Source: Terebella lapidaria
Lineage: Eukaryota; Annelida; Polychaeta; Terebellida; Terebellidae
Direction of reading: 5' to 3'
DNA: 64,000 nt
NCBI GenBank assembly: GCA_949152475.1
Contig: OX424563.1
Span: 3,073,001-3,137,000 of the forward strand
Shown: piece by piece, positions 1-10,761 of the stretch
How the letters are laid out: each line of letters begins with the position of its first letter
Numbering within the stretch: position 1 is the stretch's first letter
Notes under the pieces: model-generated
Seen by the model: the letters and a program-made list of their open reading frames with translations, nothing else
The model's database searches: none
What the model was told of the DNA's origin: nothing
Made by a program: the position numbers and the translations under genes

Positions 1-3000
1 AACGTTAACTCATCATCATTCACATCTGACCGATAACACTTAACAAGCTTGCTGACATTCCATGACCTTCCATCAGACAATACATACGTTCGATCGCTGA
101 ACTTCCGAATTACTTGCATAGGCTCGCTGAATGACTTCCTCCCTTTCGTCACGAAACCTGGTTTTCTCACTCGCACCCAATCTCCAACCTCAAAACCTAC
201 ACTTTTCACACACTTTTTAGCATCATAGTGTGTCTTCTGTTTGAATTGTTCATTTTGTACCTTATACTGAACATGAGTGTCAACGTTATCATTATGTACA
301 TCCAAATCGACAACATTCAACTTGGTTCTCATTTGCCTGTTGTGTAACAACATTGTAGGAGATGTACCAGTCGTAGCATGTGGCGTTGCTCTATACACAG
401 CTAAATACTCAACTACAGACTCTTTCCAGGACTTGCCTGTGTGGACAGCATTTTGAACAACACCTTTCAACACTTTGTTGAATCTCTCGATAGCACCGTT
501 TGCTTGAGGGTAATATACAGATGAAAACCCATGTTTAATTCCTCTCTCACTCAGAAATGCTGTAAACACATGGGACGTAAACTGAACACCATGATCAGTA
601 ACTAATTCTGAAGGAAATCCTTCCCTAGAAAACACACTTTTCAAGAATTTGATCACAGTAGTAGACGTAATATCAGAAACAAATGCGACTTCAGGCCATT
701 TGCTATGATAATCAAGCAATGTTATAGCGTATTTACAATCATATGAACCGATTTCGAATGGACCGACAATATCCATCGCTAATTTAGACCACGGTTTGTC
801 TGGAAACGGTACAGGTTTCATTGGCGCACATGACACCCTTGCTGTTTTATCATTAGACTGACATACAACACAGTGTTTGACTAACATTTCCACCTGTGAT
901 GCCATAAGAGGCCACCAGTACAGCCCACGGAGTCTCTGTTTAGTACGGGTCATGCCCTGGTGCGATTCATGAGCTAGATTAAGAAATCTACCGGTAAGTT
1001 CGTCTGGAACAACAATCTTGTCATCACGCATCACGACATCATCACACACAGATAACTCATCTCTGACACGATAGTAGCACATCAGTTGTGGTGGAATGTC
1101 ACGAACATATGGCCAACCGTTTGCTATATACCCTTGTACAATGGTAAGTATCTCGTTATCTCGAGTTGCACTCTGTAGCTCCTGTAAACTCACAGATTTG
1201 CACAGGTCGTTAAGTGTAACATTACATATCACTTCGTCATCTACATCATATTCATCCTCTGACGCATGTAGTGGTAACCTTGACAAAGTATCAGAAATTG
1301 TGTTATCAACACCTCTTTTGTACTTTACATCGAAATTGTAGTTCATTAACTTACACGACCATCTTGTAATTCTCATCGAAGCTCTGTCAGTACCTTTACG
1401 TAACAAGGTTACAAGCGATTGATGATCTGTACATAAGGTGAACTTACGGCCCCAAACATAGGTATGCCACTTAGTACAGGCCCAGACACATGCTAAAGCC
1501 TCCTTTTCTCCAACTGAGAAATTACGTTCATGTTTGGACAATGTTCTTGAAGCACACTCTACAATCACCTCTTTACCGTTTTTAATTTGACTCAGTACGG
1601 CCCCTAGCCCATAACCAGAAGCATCAGTTGTAATGACAACATCGAGATCAGGATCAAACATAGCCAGTGTCAAATTTTCACGCACAAGAGACTTCACTTG
1701 CTCAAAGCTTTTCTGAGCTTTCTCAGACCATTTGAATGCATGCTCCTTTCGTAACAGCTCACGTAATGGTTCGACAACATCAGCGAAATTCGGGATGTGT
1801 CTTGCAAAGTACCCTGCTAAGGGGCCGGTCATTATTTATCAGGTGGGGGGGTTGGGTAAAAACTGGGGGGTCACACTTTCATTTTCAACATTATTGGGGG
1901 GGTCATACTTTTATTTTCGATGGGACTGGGGGGGTCGGAGTTTGAAATTGAGTTATTTTGAGAAAATCTGAATAGTAAAATAGTTAAATAATTAGGTGGA
2001 AACAATTCACTCAATATCAGTACATGGACTGATTGGAGTACGCGATGGAATTTCAGAACATTTTCAGTAAAACCATAATCTCACTGAAACCGGATCCCGC
2101 AGAGGACCATCCAGGAACACCCAACATCTAGAGATGCCGCAATCCGTGTCCATCAGGGCTCAAAATTTATAATTTTATCCGGGAGCCAAAGGCTCTATTT
2201 CCCTCCTATTCAACAATTTTTAGGAGCCAATTGGCTCCTAGAAGCATATTTCAATATTACCTTAATCCGATTTTCATCAGCCAATTGGCTCGAGAGCTCT
2301 ATTGCCTGGGAGCAAATCTGAAATGTTATGGGCCTATGGCTACCCATAAGTGGCAATTCTGAGCCCTGATGTGCATTGATCAACGCTCATCACTCAGATT
2401 GAAACATTGTCACCAAGAATCAACTTTGGACCTAACGGAGCAGCACTATGTAGCTGAACACGGTGCCAGCAAGGATGAACCCAGATCAGCAGGGTCCTGT
2501 CACAAACCAACCACGGATCAAACAGTCCATACCACCTTGAGCAACATATCATCCCTTACGATGAACCCGAACCAGCATGCCGAAACCACAGACCGGTTCT
2601 CCACTCAAAATTTTGTCAACACATGACCCCACTGAGGATATTCCCCGAAGACCTCAGGACTATCGCAAACCACCATGTAAAAGACATGAACCTTTTCACA
2701 CAGAATGGCAAGATAGTCCTGGATTGCCCCGGATGACCCGGGTAGTGAATCTGACTCACATGATTTGGATGGTGGCAGAACATTATGAGCCCATAATAGA
2801 GCCAACCCAGACCTGATTCAAGACTAGAAAAAAAAACAGTTCTGAATGGCCTGATTCACCAATTTTTCCCTGCTCATCAATGATATGTGGAAGAGCCCTG
2901 TATTTTTCGCGAGTTCGCTATGGTGTCCAGTCAGTCCGTGAGGGTTTTCATACATTTTTTCCATTCCATCAAAATTTCGGAGTCAAGGAATCAACTGAAT

Positions 3001-5163
3001 CATCTTTGACCTAGGTCTCGAGTGTTTCAAGTGGGCTCCGAAACGATGGCTTGTGTAGTGAAAAAGAATATGCTAGTATCATACGAGTAATAATTGTTGT
3101 AATGGCATTCACACTTGAAGCGAAGGAATGGTGGATACACGGAGAGTACAAATCATAATATTCCCTGACCTTATTATAGTATCATATATTTGCAACAAAA
3201 GTCACAATTGTTTCAATAGAAATGTAAATAAAGCGTAAAAAAGCATTCAAGTATCATATATATTATGATACTGGTGCGTTGTAATTGTCATCAATTGTGG
3301 AGCATAGCCTTATATTCATACATGGGGATTGGGGGGGTCATACTTTTATTTTGGATCTTGGTGGGGGGTCATAGATTGGTTGTCGATATCGGTGGGGGGG
3401 TCAAACTTTCAAAACTCATTTCTCGGAAAAACCATCCAACCCCCCCCACCCAGTAAATAATGACCGGCCCCTAAACCAAGATACGATTTCAGTGCTTTTG
3501 CGTCCTGTGGAACCGATACATCACAAAGATACTTGAACTTATCAACACTAATCTGGATACCATTTTCCGTGACTTTTTGTCCTAGAAACTTGAGCGTAGT
3601 TTGACCAAATTTACATTTGTCATTGAGAACGATACCATACTCATTTAATCTTTTCATCACCTCGTACAGATTTTGATCATGCTCAGCTTTTGTTTTGCCA
3701 CTTATGATGACATCATCAAGGTAATTTTGCACACCATTTAGTCCACTGAGAACAGTAGCAAGCATCTTTTGAAATGCCGACGGAGCAGAAGATAATCCAA
3801 AACATAGGCCTACTCTTTTGTACTGATACACACCATCGTGTGTTATGAATGCTGTTAACCCTCTGGAATCAGGATGGAGCAGAATTTGGTGATACGCACT
3901 TGCCAAATCAAGTTGAGAAAAGTATTTAGCATTTCTCAGTTCAGACAACATCTCATCGATTTTTGGTAACGGGAACTTGTCAGGGATTACACACCTATTC
4001 ACCTCCCTGAGATCGACACAAATGCGTACTTTACCATCTTTTTTCCAGGATACAACAATTGGGGAGACCCACTCAGATGAGTCTATCTTCTCAATTACTC
4101 CGAGATTCTCTAACCTTTTCAGTTCATCAGATACCTGTCTCTCTGCAGACTGTCTGGTAGTGAGCACTTGCATATCACCAAACAGTGCGTCATCTCGCGC
4201 GACGGCGTTCCGGTCATCAGAGAGCACCTGGTTCACACCAGCAGGAGCACGAGGTTTGGATAAACGTCGGATGCAGCAGCGGGAAAAGTGACCAATTTTC
4301 TTGCAGTGGGCGCACATCTGACCCAGAGCTTCACACTCGGGGTTGTTCGCTATGTGATCGGGAGAACCACATCTGAAGCACTTGCGTTGACGTTGTTTCG
4401 GGAGAACACCACCCGCACCAGTACTGTTGGTTTGACTGGCGGGAACGTTGAACGGAACACTGGTAGAGCCACTGGCACCACGGCCTCTACCTCTCGAGAA
4501 GCTGGACCTGTTCGTCGATTTCACACGATTCACGGACGGGTTGTGACGACCAGACAGCGTCTTGGAGTCCTTCAGCGCTTCTTCTACAGAACGTCCTAAC
4601 GTAAGGGCTTGAGCTAGCGTTAAATCACGCTCCATTAACAGTCTTTCACGTACTTTGGGTAAGTTGGTCTTTTCGATAAGCTGGTCCCTAATCATCTCAT
4701 CTACTTTATCCGTGAAGTCACAAGTTGTACAGAGTTCACGCAAAGCAGCAATGTAACAGTCTATGGACTCACCAGTCTGTTGTGCACGTTGACGAAATTT
4801 ATGCCGTTCTGCCACCACATTAACATGCGGCTTGAAATGAGCAGCGAGCACGTGCTTCGCGTTGTCGTATGCTGTAGCGGTGTCTGGAGGGTCGTCCCGT
4901 GCTGGCAACGTGTGGAAAATTCGTTGACCTTCCATGCCAAGACAATGCAATAGAAGTGCTTTTTTCCTTTCTGCGGGAAAGTCTGTTCCTCCAATTGCCA
5001 AGACATAATTCTCAAATGCAGAAATCCATTGTGTCCAAGGTAGTAAAACTTCTCCAGGTTCTGGTAGAAATGCCCGCGGAGGATTCAAAGATATTCTCGT
5101 CGCCATATTGTAATGTAATGCATGATGTGTAGAAATGCACTCGATCTGCAGGGGAAAGAACAA
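1..5163 (-). mobile_element. Ty3/gypsy LTR retrotransposon fossil, interrupted by a nested element
   Basis: Read on the minus strand, the high-coordinate part (about 3475-5106) encodes a Gag-like region with two CCHC-type zinc knuckles (CFRCGSPDH and CAHCKKIGHF cores), then a reverse transcriptase with the YLDD active-site motif. The low-coordinate part (about 1-1820) encodes an RNase H start (ITTDASGYGLGAVLSQ) and an integrase core with the GPFE, TDHG and YYPQANGAIERFNK motifs. The order Gag, RT, RNase H, integrase fits Ty3/gypsy. The element is broken, at least by the nested DNA element at 1821-3471, and it runs off the left edge, so the far LTR is not visible. Family call is firm; clade within Ty3/gypsy is not assigned. 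Confidence 0.92.
1821..3471. mobile_element. Nested non-autonomous DNA transposon, PIF/Harbinger-like, TAA duplication
   Basis: The two ends are inverted: GGGGCCGGTCATTATTTA at the left and its reverse complement at the right, followed inward by G-rich blocks containing GGGGGGGTCATACTTTTA on both sides. TAA directly flanks both ends (1818-1820 and 3472-3474). It sits inside the Ty3 fossil between the RT and RNase H parts, so it is younger. No transposase is seen in its 1651 bp. The interior at about 2160-2310 has short repeats around GGAGCCAATTGGCTCC. A 3 bp TAA duplication with a GGGG start suggests PIF/Harbinger, by inference. Confidence 0.8.
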
Positions 5164-5654
5164 TCTTTATTCAACGCTAGCACATTATATAGACATCGGA
5201 GTGTACAGTACCCGAGTTCTACTAGTTGATGCGTGACCGTGACTGGGCTCAGGCTAAGGCCAATGCAAATACATTGCTGTTTCACTATGTGCAACAACCC
5301 TGAAGACATGACAACATGAATGTTTCAGTCAGAGTGTTCCCATTGAATCACTATACGACCTATGCTAGCATATATCACGTAGCGAGATCACTAGTCTCAA
5401 GTTCAGTGCCAACTGCTGAACAACTTGAAACCATCAAACTGAAAAGCAACACGGTGCGCAAGATACAATGAAAACAAAACAACATAAGGATTACCGCAAA
5501 GAAACTTTGCGATCTTCGAAAGAACAACCAGATGATGTGCATAGATATTCCTAGTGACTTGTTGGGGCTGAACAAATAGTAACACCACGTTTGTGGTGCA
5601 CATGTGCTGGCGAACGTATAAGAAACTCGGCGAAACTGCAGTAGTGGGGATATT
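5164..5654 (-). other. Probable leader/5' LTR region of the Ty3 fossil, borders unresolved
   Basis: This stretch lies directly upstream of the Gag start on the minus strand and has an AATAAA-type signal near 5170 on that strand, as expected for an LTR. TGCA words occur near 5148 and 5637 and could be TG...CA ends. The second LTR is outside the window, so borders cannot be confirmed. No gene is seen. Confidence 0.35.
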
Positions 5655-6115
5655 ATGGAATTCCGGTGCGGCCACGACTTGCGAGTGGCGACATGCGACT
5701 TGCGTGATGTGACTTACGTGAAGCTCCACGACTTGCGACATGCGTCTTACAAGTTGCGATATGCGTGCTGTGACCATGGTGACATGCGTTATACGACATG
5801 CGTGTTGCGAGTTGCCTGTTGCGAGTTCCGAGTAAGCGAGTTGTGGGCTGGGTGTTGAAATTTAAGATTTCTAGCGGTTTTAGAATAGAAATATTTTTTT
5901 TTGGCGTCCACGATCGGAACAGACCGAGGAACAGACGTTGTTGGCTTTGAACAAACTAGACTCGGATCTCCCAGTATGTATGGAATTCCGGTGCATTGAC
6001 GACTTGCGAGTGGCGACTTGTGTGTTGCGAGTTGCGTGTTGCGACTTGCGTGGGGCCTCTTGTGAGTTGCGTGTTGCGAGTGTAGTGTTGTGAGTTGCGT
6101 ATTATTCGGCGGTGT
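5655..6115 (+). repeat. GCGACTTGCG-type repeat module pair (plus copy)
   Basis: Two consecutive modules each open with ATGGAATTCCGGTGC (5655 and 5979) and continue with irregular 7-10 bp repeats of GCGACTTGCG/GCGAGTTGCG. An AT-rich spacer (about 5870-5970) separates them. The same arrangement appears inverted at 7620-8032, including the spacer sequence near TTGGCGTCCACGATCGGAAC. Open frames here come from the short repeat and are not genes. Confidence 0.75.
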
Positions 6116-7100
6116 TGAGGTTTTTGTGCTATTTTGAAATTAGATGCATGCTGTCTACAGTATGCTTGGTGAAAGATAAAATCTGCATCACCGGTAATTG
6201 AATTGTTTTTATATAATATATATTGTATTGTATACATGTATTGTAATTGTGATACAGTCTGTGACACTGCCACAGTGATTCACTAAAATCACCTCAGATA
6301 TCTCTTTATGACTTGATTCTTGCCAATTACTTTTGAGCATTGAAATATAGTTAAAAGTGTCTGACTTATGTGGAGAAAATTTAATATATATAGGGTCTGG
6401 GCCAATATGGGATTTTATACTACCGCGTTCGCTATAATCATTTTAGCGAACGCGGCCTACTATATTACAATGACTGCAATAGGCATGACAACACCAATGA
6501 TATTGCGTCGTATCCGTTACATTCAGAGAATTCCCTATTTTGAAAACGGGGGATGCCTTTGATCCCCCGCAGAATGGTGAGGGATATTTTGCTAAGGCTG
6601 GTTGTTGACCCAAGCTGGTTGGCATTGCACACGAACAGTTTCAAGACCACAGCACGCACAGAACGGCTCGGACGACGAACGATATATATGGGTTGTCAGG
6701 CATGAAAATCAGTCGTTTTAAGGGGGTACCCTCAGAATTCGAGCTGTAGCGAAAAATCCAATTTATCAACATATATTTTCCTTACTATAGTGAGATGAGG
6801 AAATGAATTGGCTAGCTTTGTATATAAGCTGCTAAGGTTCATCTTGTTCTGGGACGGAGCTATGGAGACTTGAATTTGGGCTTTTTATCATTGTTTTGTA
6901 TGGCCGAAGGAATTAGTGAAATCTGTCCAATATATTCCCACACAAGTCGAGAATGATGCAAACTGGCATAGGCTTATGTCCCACATTTTCCAAGATCGCA
7001 TCAGAAAAGAATTTCAGCTTAGGCCTATAGTCATCATTGCAACCATTGGCATAAATTTCTTCACAAGAATGTTCTTTACATTGAGCGCATTTCACAAGCA
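6116..7100. other. No gene seen; one perfect hairpin
   Basis: I see no coding region in this stretch. At 6423-6455 there is a perfect 12 bp stem (CCGCGTTCGCTA / TAGCGAACGCGG) around a 9-base loop. The rest is AT-rich single-copy-looking DNA with short open frames on both strands that show no recognisable protein. Confidence 0.5.
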
Positions 7101-7101
7101 C

Positions 7102-7490
7102 TGGTTCATATGAACTAGTTCATATGAACCAGTTCATACGAACCATAGAAAAGGTTCATATGAACTGGTTCAAGTAAAAGTTCGACCAAATCACAGAAAG
7201 TTGAACCAGTGGACACTTGGACCTATAACTGCTCAGAATTTGTAGAAGTAAAGACAATTGCCCATTGTTCACATGAATGGTTGCTATGGGGATATTTGAT
7301 ATTTTAGAAAGTCAACAATGCATGTAGAAGTTCCAACATTTGAGAAGTGGTTCATATGAACCTGCACGTTTCACAGGAAAAGTTCATATGAACCAGTTTG
7401 TATTTGGTTCATCTTTTTGAGATTTGGTGCAAGTTTGAGATTTTTGGTTCAACTTTTTGGTCCAAAACATGAACCAGTTCATATGAACCT
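7102..7490. repeat. Cluster of GGTTCATATGAACC palindromes
   Basis: About six copies of the palindromic core TTCATATGAA, mostly extended to GGTTCATATGAACC or a half-variant, occur at roughly 7104-7160, 7350, 7384 and 7470. They are irregularly spaced, unlike a tandem minisatellite, with further GGTTCA half-sites between them. Function is unknown. Confidence 0.65.
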
Positions 7491-7619
7491 GTGACTAAGA
7501 AACGCGCTCATTGATCAAGTTCTTCCATATCAAAATGTACCCCCATATTTTCAGCCCAAAAGTGATCGGGAAACTCGTGAATCGTGATCAGGTTGACCCG
7601 AAGGTTTTGCAGAATTTTC

Positions 7620-8032
7620 GGAATTTTCGGATCGCGCAAGTCGCAACACACAAGTCGCAACACGCAAGTCGCCATTTGCAAGTCGCGGCCGGCCGCACCA
7701 GAATTCCATAGTTTAAAGCCATCAACTTCTGTTCTTCGGTCTGTTCCGATTGTGGACGCCAAAAAAAGATATTTCTTTTCTAAAAAAACGCTAGAAATCT
7801 AAAATCTCAACACCCAGTCCACAACTCGCTTCCTCGGAACTCACAACAGGCAACTCGCAACACGCATGTCGCATAACGCATGTCACCATAGTCACAAGGC
7901 GCATATCGCAACTTGTAAGACGCATGTCGCAAGTCGTGGTACGTCACGCAAGTCACATCACGCAAGTCGCAACACACAACTCGCAACTGGCATGTCGCCA
8001 CTCGCAAGTCGTGGCCGCACCGGAATTCCATA
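7620..8032 (-). repeat. GCGACTTGCG-type repeat module pair (inverted copy)
   Basis: This is the reverse complement of the arrangement at 5655-6115. The ends read GGAATTCCATA (8022-8032) and GAATTCCATAG (about 7704-7714). CGCAAGTCGCAACACGCAAG-like repeats and the same AT-rich spacer (GGTCTGTTCCGATTGTGGAC at about 7739) are present. The pair encloses the 6.1-7.6 kb segment, so the whole may be one composite inverted-repeat element. Confidence 0.75.
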
Positions 8033-8224
8033 GGATATACCTCGTTATCGTGTGTCGCCGGACTTTACATTGGTGCCGTACTTTTTTTGAACCACTGACG
8101 GTGGGAGTAGACCCCCACTTTTGACTTACATCACATGTGTATGCCCCTAAATCAATTGGTTCCCACTCCCTGACTGATCCCGGACATATATACCACTTGT
8201 CTCTGGGGCATCCATATGGCTGAT

Positions 8225-9692
8225 TAACTTAACCAGAGTGATGTGGCTGAACAGTGACCACATTAACAACAAAATATCTAAATCTCTCTTTCAGATTAAG
8301 CAAGTTAGAAATTATCTCCCAGCTGAAACCTTGAGGACTTTATACTTTTCAATGATACAACCATATTTAAATTATGGTATTTTAGCCTGGGGTAATGCAA
8401 ATCCGAGTTTACTTAAAAAAAACCAATATCCTCCACAAACGCGCTATTAGGTATATCAACAAAGCGACTTATAACAGTCACACAGATCCCCTATTTAAAA
8501 AATGCCAAATACTTAAAAAAATACTTAAATCTTCATGCACAAATTCTCCTGTAATAAACTACCTTCATCTTTTGCAGGCACTTTCCAATACAACCATGAA
8601 ATAAACTGTAGTTACACTACAAGGCAGTCAAACCTGATTTATGTTAAAAAATGCAACTCAAACTTTGCTAGCAAACAGCCTCTTTTTAATTTTCCCAAAA
8701 TTTGGAATGAATGGACCACCAAGCTAGATAATATACCTTTCAAAAGCACAATTAAACACAAGGTTAAATCCCTGCTACTATCTGAATATTCCCAAAATGT
8801 TAAGTGCAACAACCCACTCTGCAATGATTGTACATCATAATGTTCCCAATGTTTTTACACCTTGCATTATGACGCTTCTCTCGACCTGGCTCCGCCAAAA
8901 AACTTAAAAAAAATTTGGATGCCTTCACGACCCGGCTGCTACCCATCTGTCTGACCCACGACGTGCCGGCCCTGCCCTGCACGCAACACACCACCCAGTT
9001 TTTTTTTTTACCTTTTGTCGTGGTGTTTCGTCCGTCTGTTGTCTGTCCGTCCACATGTTTATCTTTGGAGCTCTAGACCAACTTCTATCATTTTTTTAAA
9101 AAAAGTATTAGAATACCATAATAGAATACAACACGGATCTATATATACCTTGATTTGTTGATGTCATAATATGTATATATTTACATGTATATATTGATAT
9201 AGTCGAGTTATTGCCACATTCGATAATATGTGGTAATCAATATATTTGATAATCGATTTTCAATATAGTATTAATATATAATATTCGATCTTTGATGACC
9301 TGGATAGGTCTACACATGGTAATTTGGTCTACTGGGTTGTCTTTTCTGACCAGACTGTCCTGCACTACACTTTTCTCCGGTAACCTTTCCTATAGCTCTA
9401 GGGCTAGCTTTTAATTTGTCTTTTTGTTCTTTTTTTTTATCAATTATCATGTCAAATATAAAATTAATATCATTAAATTCATTTAAGGGCCAAGTGTAAA
9501 AACAGCATCCAGCTATTTTGGTCCCCTAGTTTTCATAAAGTTAATACTAATACTATACCAAATACTCGAATACCTTATATCATTTATTTCTCTCCTCAAA
9601 TAATTGTGCATTTTATGTATCATATTGTATATTGAATGATTTATATATGAAAACTGCAAATAAATTACTTACTTACTTACTTACTTACAGTG
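8225..9692 (+). mobile_element. 3' end of a non-LTR retrotransposon (LINE, CR1/jockey-like group)
   Basis: Plus-strand frames between 8238 and 8840 give a typical LINE ORF2 C-terminus after the RT domain. Words such as HINNKISKSLFQIKQVRN, YLPAETLRTLYFSMIQPYLN and YGILAWGNAN are followed, after a frame change near 8415, by HKRAIRYINKATYNSHTDPL and FNFPKIWNEW. A long 3' untranslated part follows. The element ends in (TTAC)n at about 9666-9690, directly after ATTTATATATGAAAACTGC, which fits elements with short 3' repeat tails. It is 5'-truncated at about 8225 and contains at least one frameshift, so it is dead. The exact clade is not certain. Confidence 0.8.
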
Positions 9693-10761
9693 AGGTCAGA
9701 GCTGACATCTGGGACGTCTCTTCAAAAGAGGGATGCACTGTAGCATTATGACGTGGTGGGGCTGCACGAGTAGTAACACCACGGTGAGACATTTGGTGAC
9801 ACTCTAGTAATGGGGTTTACTATACCTCAAGCGAAAACGCTGCATCATGATTGGTCAATCGTCATTGAACACTTTGACGTACTAGTAAACGTTTCTGTAT
9901 ATCGATTACTCGCCGTACAGTAATTTGATATATACCTCTACGTTACTTAGCTTTTGTATTGATGACGTAATTTGCTTGATATCCACAAATTGCAATGCAG
10001 TATGTAAGAAATGTCGAAGAACGGTAAACAGTTTTCATCATTTAGCTTATGATTTAACAGATATTGATAAACTTATTCAATTATTCTGTATAGTAAAACA
10101 AATACTGCACTGTTACACTGCAGGTACATGGAATTACTACCCTCGGCAAGAAACATAACCACACTCGGCTTCGCCTCGTGTGGTGATGTTTTTGCCTCGG
10201 GTAGTAATTCCATGTACTTGCAGAGCAAACAGTGCAGTATTTGTAGAATATCGTGCGCAATATTCTATGAGACAACAAAGAAATCATCTACTTATCCCCA
10301 TTGATTTGCAATGCAAGGCAACAATTCTCAAGCGAAAATATGTTCACAAGGATTTTATTTTAAAAAATATCAGCACTGAGAGTGAGACGACATGAAACCA
10401 TGAGAGAATATCGTATATGTACACAAAATATCAACATGATATATATCTTTTTCGGAAGACTATGATTGCTAATAGGAGCTCAACAATATGAAAATATAAT
10501 ATCATACATTTACACATCAATATCAACAATTTTATCCTCCATGAAGATGTTGAAATAAATAAACACATACAAAAACATATCCTTTCCATATTACATGTAT
10601 GCTCTGTGTATAGACTAAATCTATATATTCAAATAAGAACATCAAATTGAGAAAAAAAGCGTTGGAAATTGAAGTTCCACAAAAACAGGAGAAGCGTACA
10701 TCATTCTATGTGAATATATGATTAATCTCCGCGAAGTTGTCTGTGTGAAGCAGATCTTGTG
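9693..10761. other. No gene seen; long hairpin at 10100-10243
   Basis: I see no credible exon here apart from the possible 3' untranslated part of the calmodulin-like gene at the right end. At 10100-10243 there is a near-perfect inverted repeat, with arms of about 65 bp sharing GGTACATGGAATTACTACCC and its complement. The apex is TCGGCTTCGCCTCG, a common foldback/MITE apex style in marine invertebrates. Confidence 0.6.
10100..10243. mobile_element. Short foldback element (hairpin MITE)
   Basis: The left arm AAATACTGCACTGTT...ACATAACCACAC pairs with the right arm TGTGGTGATGTTTTTGCC...AACAGTGCAGTATTT. The spacer of about 14 bases is centred on GGCTTCGCC. Target duplications were not identified. 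Confidence 0.6.

Noticed and set aside
3977-4599. Plus-strand frames of about 100 residues
   Set aside because: They are antisense shadows of the Ty3 fossil's minus-strand coding region.
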